Assembly (NCBI GenBank): GCA_031269245.1
Contig: JAISZL010000015.1
Location: forward strand, 1-60,120
Source: Synergistaceae bacterium
Lineage (GTDB): Bacteria; Synergistota; Synergistia; Synergistales; Synergistaceae
Length of the DNA stretch: 60,120 bases
Direction: 5' to 3'
Part shown: positions 24,743 to 32,467 of the stretch, piece after piece
Layout: each line of letters starts with the position of its first letter
Numbering within the stretch: the stretch's first letter is position 1
Made by a program: the position numbers and the translations under genes
Notes under the pieces: generated by a model
The model's input: only the letters and a program-made list of their open reading frames with translations
Told to the model about the DNA's origin: nothing
Database searches by the model: none

Positions 24743-26731
24743 TCATGAACTCCACCAACCGCTGGAACGAGACTTTCCCGGGATGCGCCAGACTCTCGCC
24801 TGGCCCGACGCGCCGAGCCGCGTCCTGTCGTCTATTTTGACCGCGCCGGCCGAGTCGGAGAGCTCGCTGATGAACCGGGAGAGGTTGAACGTCCTGAATT
24901 CGCCGAACATAACCCTGCGCGTCACGCCGGACATGTAGAGTCTCTCCTTGGCCCGCGTCATGCCTACATAGCATATCCGCCGCTCCTCCTCCAGCCCCCC
25001 CGGCTCGTCGAGCGACCTCTCGCTGGGGAATATCCCGTCCTCGAGGCCGGCGAGAAACACCACCGGGAACTCCAGCCCCTTCGCCGCGTGAAGCGTCATG
25101 AGGCTGACATGCGAGTCCCCGAACCTCATCGAGTCCTGGTCCGTGAAGAGCGCCGCCTGCGCGAGCGCCTCCGCCGCGCTGCCGTCGTCCGGCATGATGG
25201 AGGTCATCTCGCGCACGTTTTGCAGCCGGTCCTCCCAATCCTCGGGGAACGCGTCCCTTATGTATTCCTCATAACCGGCATTATACAATATAAAGTCAAT
25301 AGCGCTCCCAAGAGATTCCTCCTCCGCGACGCGCAGCATCGTTTTGGCGAGAGCCGCGGCGCCCTCGCCCTGTTTTCCCTTGAGCGGCGGGTTTGCGGTC
25401 ATCCCGCCCCATATCTCGCGAGGCTCGCCGAGGGCTTTCGAGAGGTATAGGGCGAGCCGTGCCGTCCCCTTTGGGCCAAGCCCGCGCGCCGGGATGTTGG
25501 CTATCCGCTCGAGCGACGCCGCGTCGCGGGGGTTGGCGGAGAGCCGCAGCATGGAGAGCACGTCCTTGACCTCACGCCTGTCGTAGAACGCGACCCCCCG
25601 GACTATCCCGTACGGTATCCCCCGCTCCAGAAGAGCCTGCTCGTAGCCGCGGGACAGGGCGTTCACGCGGTACAGTATGCTTATGTCGCCGTACCGGTAT
25701 CCGTCCTCGAGGACGAGGCGCTCTATCTCGTCCGTTATAAACGCGTACTCGTCCCTGTCGCTGTTCTCGATCGTGACCCTCACCGGCGCCCCCTCCGCGG
25801 AGTCGGTCCAGAGGTTCTTGTCGCGCCGCTCCCGGTTGTTCCGTATGACGGAGTTGGCCGCCGCCAGGATGTTGGACGTGGACCTGTAGTTGCGGTCGAG
25901 CACGATAACGCGCGCGCCCCTGAAGTCGTCCTCGAAGCCCATCATCAGGGACATGTCGGCGCCGCGCCAGCCGTATATGGACTGGTCCGGGTCGCCCACC
26001 GCCATCAGGCGCCCGGAGCCGCCGGCGAGCGTCTTGAGGAGCAGGTACTGGGGGGAGTTCACGTCCTGGCACTCATCGACCAGTGTCCACTCGACGCGGT
26101 TTCGCTCCGATTCCAGCGCGTCCCGGTCGTTGAGGAGGATGTGGAGCGGCATCATCATGAGGTCGTCGAAGTCGAGCGCCCCCTGCCTCTTGAGCTCGTC
26201 CCTGTATAGATCGTAGGCGGGGCGCCACCTCTCCTCGATGTCCGGGTCGAGCGTGGCCGGGTCGCAGTTGGCGTATGCCCTCGATATCCTGTCCGCGAGG
26301 CTCCTGTTGTCGTCGCCCTTGGCGTCGAGGCCGAGATGCCTGGCTATTTTTTTCGCGGCGTTCCGGCAGTCGCCCCTGTCGAATATGACGAAGTTGGACG
26401 GGTAGCCCAGGGAGGCCATGCTGGACGCGTTTCGGAACAGAAACCGCATACCGTAGGAGTGGAACGTCGAGACCTGCATTCCACGAAGGTCACCGCCCAC
26501 CATGGACTTCACCCGCTCCAGCATCTCCGCCGCGGCCTTGTTGGTGAAGGTGAGCGCCAGAATCCGATTGGGAGGGACTTTTTTCTCGGCGATGAGATAC
26601 GCTATCTTCGACGCGAGCACCCTGGTCTTGCCGCTCCCCGCGCCGGCCATGACGAGTTCCGGCCCGTCGCACCACTCGACCGCCGCGGCCTGAGCGCTGT
26701 TCAGCGCCCTGAGTATGGATCTACCGTCCAC
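24743..26731 (-). CDS. UvrD/PcrA-family superfamily 1 DNA helicase
   Basis: This is a 662-residue helicase with all SF1A motifs: LNSAQAAAVEW (Q motif), MAGAGSGKTRVLA (Walker A), LTFTNKAAAEM (Ia), LVDECQDVN (Walker B), AVGDPDQSIYGWRGA (III), LDRNYRST (IV), SLMTLHAAKGLEF (V) and CYVGMTRAKERLY (VI). It translocates 3' to 5' on single-stranded DNA in repair and replication fork processing. It is somewhat shorter than typical PcrA (about 720) because the C-terminal tail is reduced. The GTG start at 26731 has AGGCGGG upstream. UvrD, PcrA and Rep cannot be told apart from motifs alone. Confidence 0.92.
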   Translation of the reverse strand: MDGRSILRALNSAQAAAVEWCDGPELVMAGAGSGKTRVLASKIAYLIAEKKVPPNRILALTFTNKAAAEMLERVKSMVGGDLRGMQVSTFHSYGMRFLFRNASSMASLGYPSNFVIFDRGDCRNAAKKIARHLGLDAKGDDNRSLADRISRAYANCDPATLDPDIEERWRPAYDLYRDELKRQGALDFDDLMMMPLHILLNDRDALESERNRVEWTLVDECQDVNSPQYLLLKTLAGGSGRLMAVGDPDQSIYGWRGADMSLMMGFEDDFRGARVIVLDRNYRSTSNILAAANSVIRNNRERRDKNLWTDSAEGAPVRVTIENSDRDEYAFITDEIERLVLEDGYRYGDISILYRVNALSRGYEQALLERGIPYGIVRGVAFYDRREVKDVLSMLRLSANPRDAASLERIANIPARGLGPKGTARLALYLSKALGEPREIWGGMTANPPLKGKQGEGAAALAKTMLRVAEEESLGSAIDFILYNAGYEEYIRDAFPEDWEDRLQNVREMTSIMPDDGSAAEALAQAALFTDQDSMRFGDSHVSLMTLHAAKGLEFPVVFLAGLEDGIFPSERSLDEPGGLEEERRICYVGMTRAKERLYMSGVTRRVMFGEFRTFNLSRFISELSDSAGAVKIDDRTRLGASGQARVWRIPGKSRSSGWWSS

Positions 26732-26777
26732 GGCGCGGTCCCGCCTCTAGCCGCCTCGAACCCGGAAACATCGAAGC

Positions 26778-26803
26778 GGGGAAGGCCTGAATCCGCCTTC
26801 CCC
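26778..26803. other. Perfect 9-bp hairpin between hpf and the helicase gene
   Basis: GGGGAAGGC (26778-26786) is inverted as GCCTTCCCC (26795-26803) with an 8-base loop. No T-run follows on the minus strand, so it is a weak candidate for the hpf terminator. Confidence 0.4.
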
Positions 26804-26851
26804 GACAGCCGGAGCGCAGACGCGCGTGCTGAGGCTCCGCCGGCATAAGAG

Positions 26852-27400
26852 CTATTCCAGGGGTTCCAACAGCCCGTAACCGCCGTCGTTGCGCCTGTAG
26901 ACCACATTGAAACCGCCGCTCTCCCCGTTGCGGAAGAGGAAGAAACTGTGCCCCAGAAGGTCCATCTGGCGGGCGGCCTCCGCGGGCATCATGACCGACA
27001 CGGGGAACCTCTTCACCTTGACGATGTCGGTGGGGCTGCTGTCGTCCTGATCTCTGCTGTCGCCGAATATGTCGGAGGGCAGGTCGAAGGAGATGTCCCT
27101 GGTTTTGATGTGGGTGCGGTCGTTCAGATAGTCCTTGTGCCTCTTCACCTGGCGCTCGATATTTTTCAGTGCCTTGTCGAACGCCTTGCGCATGTCCGGC
27201 GAGTGATCCTCTCCCCTCATCACCAGGCCGTTCGCGTTCGCCGTGATTTCGACGATATTCATACCTCGCTTGTAATCGAGCACCACCTGAACGTCAAGTA
27301 TCTTGTCGAAGAATCTCTCGACCTTGGATAGCTTCTTCTCCATGAACTCCTTCTGTTCATCTGCTGCCTCGGCGTTGCGAGTGACGAAACGAACATCCAT
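26852..27400 (-). CDS. hpf: Ribosome hibernation promoting factor, long form (HPF)
   Basis: This is a 182-residue protein. The N-terminal RaiA-like domain (residues 1-100, KLSKVERFFDKILDVQVVLDYKRG and ADAxG-like DMRKAFDKALKNIERQVKRHKD) binds the decoding centre. An acidic linker follows (FGDSRDQDDSSP), then a C-terminal dimerisation domain (VKRFPVSVMMPAEAARQMDLLGHSFFLFRN). This is the long HPF form that makes 100S ribosome dimers in resting cells. The ATG at 27400 has AGGAGGGG directly upstream. The frame stays open to 27559, but that part overlaps the promoter. Its promoter lies at 27462-27490. Confidence 0.93.
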   Translation of the reverse strand: MDVRFVTRNAEAADEQKEFMEKKLSKVERFFDKILDVQVVLDYKRGMNIVEITANANGLVMRGEDHSPDMRKAFDKALKNIERQVKRHKDYLNDRTHIKTRDISFDLPSDIFGDSRDQDDSSPTDIVKVKRFPVSVMMPAEAARQMDLLGHSFFLFRNGESGGFNVVYRRNDGGYGLLEPLE

Positions 27401-27461
27401 AGTCACCCCTCCTAAGTTTTTTGTCTGCTTGCCGCCGAGCCGCGCTGCCCGGCGCGACAAA

Positions 27462-27490
27462 ATTCTAACACTTAGCACCCCGCCTCGCAA
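27462..27490 (-). promoter_or_regulatory. Candidate hpf promoter
   Basis: On the minus strand TTGCGA (27485-27490) and TAGAAT (27462-27467) are 17 bases apart, about 60 bases before the hpf ATG. Confidence 0.55.
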
Positions 27491-27557
27491 CGCTTCGTTG
27501 TTCGTTGCCGCCATTAGCCAACTCATATATAATGCAATGGCCCTTGGTTTGCCGCTC

Positions 27558-27658
27558 ATACCAATTTGAAATCAAAGGCCTAAAGGGCGAAGCGTTAAAA
27601 CAGGTTTGATCAACCATTCAGCCTTGTCAAAAACAGCCTGTTGACCGCGAATTAGCAT
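27558..27658 (+). repeat. Full-length ~101-bp dispersed repeat
   Basis: It runs from ATACCAATTTGAAATC through AGGCCTAAAGGGCGAAG, CGTTAAAACAGG and CAGCCTGTTGACCGCG to AATTAGCAT. It matches 14433-14534 in the same orientation and 47648-47749 in inverse. It lies between the divergent hpf and aminotransferase genes. Confidence 0.75.
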
Positions 27659-27703
27659 CAAATTTTTGTCGGTGTGTCGATGTTATGAAGGGAGAGAAAT
27701 TTT

Positions 27704-28873
27704 TTGAAGTGGAAATTGTCCGAGCGATCCAAGAGAATCCGTCCGTCGGCGACATTCGCTGTGACCGCGCTGGCTAAGGAGTTGAAGGCGTCGGGATGCC
27801 CCGTTCTGTCGTTCTCCGCGGGCGAGCCCGATTTCGCGTCGCCTCCTTCGGCGGTCACGGCGGCGCGGGACGCCATAGACCGGGGGGAGACCCACTACAC
27901 GGCCAACTCCGGCGTAGCCGAGCTTAAGAGGGCCGTAGCGTCGTACTACAAGGAGCGCTTCGGGCTCGAGTACGCGGCGTCCGAGATCATAGCGTCCGGG
28001 GGGGCGAAGCAGGTTTTGTACGAGGCCGTTCAATCGCTCGTGGACCCTGGGGACGAGGTGCTGCTCTTCACCCCCTCTTGGGTGAGCTACGTGGAGCAGA
28101 TCCGCATGGCGGAGGGCGAGCCGGTCGTGGTGGACACGACGGGCTCGAATTTCCTCCCGGCGCCGAAGGCGGTGCGCGGCGCCCTCACCGGGAGGACGGC
28201 GGGCATGATAGTGAACAGCCCCAACAACCCGACCGGCGCGGTGTACGGTCGGGAGACCTTGGAGATGCTGGCCGGCGTCGCCCGAGAGCGCGGTCTTTGG
28301 ATCATATACGACGAGATATACGAGCGCCTCGTCTACGGCGCGGCCAGACACCTCAACATCTTACAGGTCGCCCCCGACATCCGCGACCGCGTCATCGTCG
28401 TCAACGGGGTCAGCAAGGCTTACAGCATGACCGGATGGAGGATCGGGTACGCCCTTGGCCCCAGGGAGGCGATATCCGGGATGGATGACCTGCAGGGGCA
28501 CCTCGCGTCGAACCCGTCGTCGATCGCGCAGTGGGCGTCGGTGGGCGCGATAGAGGGCGCGGAGGCCGACGTCGAGCGTTGCAGGGCCGAGTTCGAGCGC
28601 CGCAGGGATATTCTCTTCGGCATCCTCTCGGGGATAAAGGGCGTCAAGATAGTCCCGCCCGACGGCGCGTTCTACGCCTTCTTCGACGTGAGGGGCACCG
28701 GGCTCCCGGACGACATGGAGTTCTGCCGGCGCATCCTGGAGGAGAAGTACGTAGCGCTGGTCCCGGGCGCCGCGTTCTTCGCCCCGGGCTTCGTCCGCAT
28801 GTCCTATGCCTGCTCGGAGGAGGACATACGAGCAGGCGGCGCGCGAATAAAGGAGTTCGTGGAGTCCCTGTGA
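27704..28873 (+). CDS. PLP-dependent class I/II aminotransferase (aspartate aminotransferase-like)
   Basis: This is a 389-residue fold-type I aminotransferase. The N terminus has RIRPSATFAVTALAKELKASG and FSAGEPDF, the lid region of the I-gamma aspartate aminotransferases. NSPNNPTGAVY, DEIYERLVY and the PLP lysine in VNGVSKAYSMTGWRIGY are intact, and the C-terminal FVRMSYACSEEDI holds the substrate-carboxylate arginine. The substrate is likely aspartate or another acidic or aromatic amino acid. The TTG start at 27704 lies 7 bases behind GAAGGGAGAG. The gene is followed 51 bp later by a LUD-domain gene. Confidence 0.9.
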   Translation: MKWKLSERSKRIRPSATFAVTALAKELKASGCPVLSFSAGEPDFASPPSAVTAARDAIDRGETHYTANSGVAELKRAVASYYKERFGLEYAASEIIASGGAKQVLYEAVQSLVDPGDEVLLFTPSWVSYVEQIRMAEGEPVVVDTTGSNFLPAPKAVRGALTGRTAGMIVNSPNNPTGAVYGRETLEMLAGVARERGLWIIYDEIYERLVYGAARHLNILQVAPDIRDRVIVVNGVSKAYSMTGWRIGYALGPREAISGMDDLQGHLASNPSSIAQWASVGAIEGAEADVERCRAEFERRRDILFGILSGIKGVKIVPPDGAFYAFFDVRGTGLPDDMEFCRRILEEKYVALVPGAAFFAPGFVRMSYACSEEDIRAGGARIKEFVESL

Positions 28874-28924
28874 TTCCCGAATTTTTTAAGTAAACGCGGA
28901 CTTGTTGCGGGGGAGGGGTTTTGC

Positions 28925-29578
28925 ATGAGCGCTTACGGTGAACCATTGAGGAGGGCGAACGAGGCGTTGGGCGGCAGGATAGCGTTGTCCCTGCTGTCCA
29001 AAGGCTACAAAACGGCGGTATACGCGCCGTCGGCGGATGACGCGGCCCGCGCCGCGCTGGATTTGATACCGGACGGCAGTTCGGTCGGAATACCGGGCTC
29101 GGTGACGGTAAGGGAGCTGGGGCTGCCAGAGCTCCTGGCGGAGAAGAAGTGCAGGGTCTTTCACCACTGGGACCCGGCGCTTGCGCCGGAGGACAGGCCC
29201 GCGCGGCTGCTGGAGGAGAACTCCGCCGATTGGTTCGTGACGAGCAGCAACGCGATAACCATCGACGGCAGGATGGTCAACATCGACGGCACCGGCAACA
29301 GGGTGGCGTGCATGTCGTGGGGGACCGGGAGGATACTCTTCATAGTCGGCCTCAACAAGGTCGCCTCGGACCTGGAGGGCGCGATCTCCCGGGCCCGCAA
29401 CAGGGCGACCCCTCCCAACTCGGTGAGAACGGGCCTCGGCTCGCCGTGCGTGAAGACGGGGCACTGCGTCAACTGCGACTCGCCCGAGAGGGCGTGCCGG
29501 GTGATCTCGATAATCGAGCGCGTCCCATTCGGCAGGGAGGCTCACGTCATCCTGGTGGGGGAGCGCCTGGGTTATTGA
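28925..29578 (+). CDS. LUD domain protein (LutC/YkgG-type, DUF162)
   Basis: This is a 217-residue protein with LUD-domain features: GSSVGIPGSVTVRELGLPELL, WFVTSSNAITIDGRMVNIDGTGNRVA and a C-terminal Cys cluster (CVKTGHCVNCDSPERAC). Members with this four-Cys tail are often annotated as lactate utilisation proteins, although the LutA/LutB partners are missing here. The Cys motif could bind an iron-sulfur cluster. The exact reaction is not established for stand-alone members. The ATG at 28925 follows GGGGGAGGGG. Confidence 0.82.
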   Translation: MSAYGEPLRRANEALGGRIALSLLSKGYKTAVYAPSADDAARAALDLIPDGSSVGIPGSVTVRELGLPELLAEKKCRVFHHWDPALAPEDRPARLLEENSADWFVTSSNAITIDGRMVNIDGTGNRVACMSWGTGRILFIVGLNKVASDLEGAISRARNRATPPNSVRTGLGSPCVKTGHCVNCDSPERACRVISIIERVPFGREAHVILVGERLGY

Positions 29579-29596
29579 GCGCGCTTGTGGTGAGAC

Positions 29597-29620
29597 GCCG
29601 GAGGTCTATCCCCCTCCGGC
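29597..29620. other. 8-bp hairpin between convergent genes
   Basis: GCCGGAGG (29597-29604) pairs with CCTCCGGC (29613-29620). It overlaps the 3' end of the minus-strand B3/B4 gene. There is no T-run in either direction, so termination is uncertain. Confidence 0.35.
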
Positions 29621-30301
29621 TATGCCCCTGCTCTTGGGGGTGCCGCCTATCTTGGCGATGCGCTCCCACAGGATGTCGAGCCCCCGCTCTATCGGCGTCG
29701 CGTGCGGGACGAACGCCGAATCGACGATGAAAACGGCCTCGCGCGTCCCCTCGGTCACGCTGGCCAGCCTGCTGTCCCTGTGGTTCCAAAGCCAGCAGCA
29801 TATCTTCGTGTCATCAGCGTACGCTATGTTGCGCGGATCCGCTTCGATCACCTCGTCTCCCGCGCCCAGCGGGAAAAACTTCTCCCCCGCGCGGCATCGG
29901 CGCAGCGTCATGACGCCGTCGATCTTCTCCGCGTCGTGCGCCCCCAGGGAGAGCAGCGTCGACACGGACGTGCAGTCGTAGCAGTCGACGACGCTCGACA
30001 CGCTCCACATCCCCTTCCCCTTCAGCACGCGCCTCGCCAGCGCCTCCGGGGATGACCGGAATTTGCTGGGCTTCACCCCCATGTCGCTGTATACGGCGCG
30101 CCACCGCGCGATGTCGGGATGGAGCGCCAGGTTTTCGTCGGTGACGCCGAGCGACGCGAGGTCACGGGCCAGGCGCCCCTTCAGCTCCTCCACGTATGGA
30201 TGCTCTCTTTCGACCCTTACGTCTGCCAGCAACCAGCCGACCCTCGCGTCAGGGTAATCGCGCGCCACCTCTGGAGTTATTGTTATGCCAGCAAAAGGCA
30301 C
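29606..30301 (-). CDS. B3/B4 tRNA-binding domain protein (PheRS beta editing-domain homologue)
   Basis: This is a 231-residue stand-alone B3/B4 domain. Typical segments are YSDMGVKPSKFRSSPEALARRVLKG, VDCYDCTSVSTLLSLGAHD and FIVDSAFVPHA. The B3/B4 fold is the editing domain of the phenylalanyl-tRNA synthetase beta chain. Free-standing versions are thought to act on mischarged tRNA or on amino acids, but most lack a demonstrated activity. The gene is convergent with the LUD gene and divergent from the YfcC-family transporter gene. Confidence 0.82.
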   Translation of the reverse strand: MPFAGITITPEVARDYPDARVGWLLADVRVEREHPYVEELKGRLARDLASLGVTDENLALHPDIARWRAVYSDMGVKPSKFRSSPEALARRVLKGKGMWSVSSVVDCYDCTSVSTLLSLGAHDAEKIDGVMTLRRCRAGEKFFPLGAGDEVIEADPRNIAYADDTKICCWLWNHRDSRLASVTEGTREAVFIVDSAFVPHATPIERGLDILWERIAKIGGTPKSRGIAGGG

Positions 30302-30414
30302 CTTGATCTCCTCCTTATATTTTTATAAAATCTCGCCCGTGCCATTATAATGCCTTCGCCCGAGGCGTGCCGGAGCGCGCGCGGATATCTTCGAAATGTT
30401 TTAACTTGCGGCGC

Positions 30415-30442
30415 TTGATCATGAATTTTGGCGTCATATCTT
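30415..30442 (+). promoter_or_regulatory. Candidate promoter for the YfcC-family transporter
   Basis: TTGATC (30415-30420) and TATCTT (30437-30442) are 16 bases apart and lie about 32 bases before the transporter's ATG. Confidence 0.4.
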
Positions 30443-30473
30443 CTAAATTTATATTCAAAAGGGTGGCACATGA

Positions 30474-31871
30474 ATGCATGTAGACGGTGAATCGCATGTT
30501 ACGGGAATTCCCCACGTTTATACCATTTTGTTCCTGCTGATCGTTCTGTCAGCCTTCGCGACGTGGGTCATTCCGGCTGGGGAGTACAGCCGGGCCTCGG
30601 ATGGCGGAGCGTCCGCCGGTGTATCGCGGGGCACGTACCACGAGGTGGAGTCCCGTCCGATAGGGCCTATAACGACGCTGTCGACCGTCCACAGGGGGAT
30701 GGTGAAGGCCGCGGATACGGTGTTTTTCATCTTCATAACGTTCGCGTCCATCTCCGTTCTGCTCTCGACGGGGGTGTTCCACGCCCTCATATCGCGCGTG
30801 CTCGACGTGTTCACGGGGCACTCCAGGTTATTGGTCATACCGATATTCATACTGCTCATAGGCATGGCCTCGTCGACGATGGCGGTGTTCGAGGAGATGT
30901 TCTCGTTCGTGCCCATCTTCGTGACGGTGGCCGTGGCCATGAGGTACGACGCCCTGGTGGGCATGTCCATAGTGGCTCTGGGCATCGGCCTTGGCTACTC
31001 CGGGTCGTGCCTCAACCCCTTCACGGTGGGGATAGCGCAGGGGATAGCCGGGCTTCCCCCGTTTTCCGGCGCGGCTTACAGGGTCTTCTGCCACCTGCTC
31101 ATGGTGACGGCGGCCAGCGCCTACGTCATGCTGTACGCGTTCAGCGTCTCCCGCAATCCCCTGAACAGCCTGATTCGGAGGGAGGGGCCGCGGGATTTGC
31201 GCGCGGACGGGAGGATGTTCGAGAAGCACAGGCTGACAGCCCGCCACTTCGCCGTGCTGGCTCTGGCGGCGGCCGGCATAGCCGTCATCGTATGGGGGGT
31301 GTCGCGGCGCGGCTGGTACTTCGAGCAGCTGTCCTCCGTGTACCTGACGATGGGGATAGGCTCGGGCCTCATAATGGGGTGGCCGCCGGACAAGATAGCG
31401 CACAAGTGGGCGGAGGGCGCGGTCGAGATAACGTCGACCTGCCTCAAGATCGCGTTCGCCAGGGGGATTTTGTTGATACTCGAGGATTCCTCCATATTGG
31501 ATACGCTGGTATACTGGCTCTCGATGCCGTTGGAGCGGGTGCCCAAGTGGGTGGCCGCGGAGGCGATGCTGGTCGTGCAGACCTTGGTCAACTTCATCGT
31601 CCCGTCCGGCTCCGGCCAGGCCGTCGTGAGTATGCCGCTGATGATCCCATTGTCGGACGTGCTGGGCATATCCCGCCAGACCGCGGTCCTGGCCTTTCAG
31701 TTCGGCGACGGCATATCGAATGTGATGTGGATCACCGGGTCGATGCCGATACTGTGCAAGTTCGCCGAAATATCGCCGAGGCTCTGGATCAAGTGGTTCA
31801 CGCCGCTCTTTCTCATCATCCTTATGACTCAGATGTTCTGCATAGCGCTCGCGCTCGCCATAAATTATTGA
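30474..31871 (+). CDS. YfcC-family (C4-dicarboxylate/ArcD-like) membrane transporter
   Basis: This is a 465-residue polytopic protein with about 11-12 hydrophobic segments. It starts with IPHVYTILFLLIVLSAFATWVIPAGEYSR, the signature of the YfcC/DcuC-type family (TrpF-independent anaerobic C4-dicarboxylate or basic amino acid/short peptide carriers). GIGLGYSGSCLNPFTVGIAQ and NFIVPSGSGQAVVSMPLMIPL are the two pore-region repeats. The substrate cannot be read from sequence; amino acids, dicarboxylates and short-chain acids are possible. AAAAGGGTGG lies 7 bases before the ATG. It is probably transcribed alone. Confidence 0.85.
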   Translation: MHVDGESHVTGIPHVYTILFLLIVLSAFATWVIPAGEYSRASDGGASAGVSRGTYHEVESRPIGPITTLSTVHRGMVKAADTVFFIFITFASISVLLSTGVFHALISRVLDVFTGHSRLLVIPIFILLIGMASSTMAVFEEMFSFVPIFVTVAVAMRYDALVGMSIVALGIGLGYSGSCLNPFTVGIAQGIAGLPPFSGAAYRVFCHLLMVTAASAYVMLYAFSVSRNPLNSLIRREGPRDLRADGRMFEKHRLTARHFAVLALAAAGIAVIVWGVSRRGWYFEQLSSVYLTMGIGSGLIMGWPPDKIAHKWAEGAVEITSTCLKIAFARGILLILEDSSILDTLVYWLSMPLERVPKWVAAEAMLVVQTLVNFIVPSGSGQAVVSMPLMIPLSDVLGISRQTAVLAFQFGDGISNVMWITGSMPILCKFAEISPRLWIKWFTPLFLIILMTQMFCIALALAINY

Positions 31872-31985
31872 TTTTTCAAATGATTAAAATTCGCACTTGC
31901 GGCGGCGTTGGTTTAATGCAAGAATTGTAGTGGATCGACGGAGTCATTTGACAGGGGATCATTTTTAGCGAGAGAGGTGTTGGAT

Positions 31986-32417
31986 ATGAAAACGAGCGCG
32001 CGCAATCAGTACAGAGGTTCAGTCGTCAACATCCGCAGAGGCGCGGTGAACGACGAGGTGGAGGTCTTCCTCGACGGCGGCGGCACCAGGATCACGTCGG
32101 TGATAACGAACACCTCGTCGAGGACGCTGGGCCTGGAGCCGGGCAAGAGCGTGGTGGTTCTGATCAAGGCGCCTTGGGTGATACTCGTCCTCGACCCGGA
32201 GGGAGTCAAGTTCTCCGCCGGAAACGACCTGCCCGGCACGGTCATCTCGGTCAAGGGCGGAGCGGTCAACACGGAGGTGAACATCCGCCTGGACGGCGGC
32301 GAGCCCCTTACGGCGATCATAACCGAGAGCTCCGCGAAGAACATGGGCCTCAAGGCGGGCGACAGGGTTCTGTCCCTAGTCAAGGCGTCGAACGTGATCT
32401 TGGGAGTCGAGCAGTGA
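31986..32417 (+). CDS. Molbindin: two-domain TOBE/Mop molybdate-binding protein
   Basis: This is a 143-residue protein made of two Mop (TOBE) domains in tandem. Domain 1 is SARNQYRGSVVNIRRGAVND...ITSVITNTSS and domain 2 is LPGTVISVKGGAVNTE...LTAIITESSAKNMGL. Di-Mop proteins bind molybdate or tungstate oxyanions in the cytosol and store or buffer them for molybdopterin enzymes. The ATG at 31986 lies 8 bases after GAGAGAGG. A GTG at 31977 overlaps that site. No molybdate transporter or cofactor genes are adjacent. Confidence 0.88.
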   Translation: MKTSARNQYRGSVVNIRRGAVNDEVEVFLDGGGTRITSVITNTSSRTLGLEPGKSVVVLIKAPWVILVLDPEGVKFSAGNDLPGTVISVKGGAVNTEVNIRLDGGEPLTAIITESSAKNMGLKAGDRVLSLVKASNVILGVEQ

Positions 32418-32467
32418 CGGAGTGCTGATTTTTTATTCGCCGACAGGCAACGGAGGGCATATTTCTC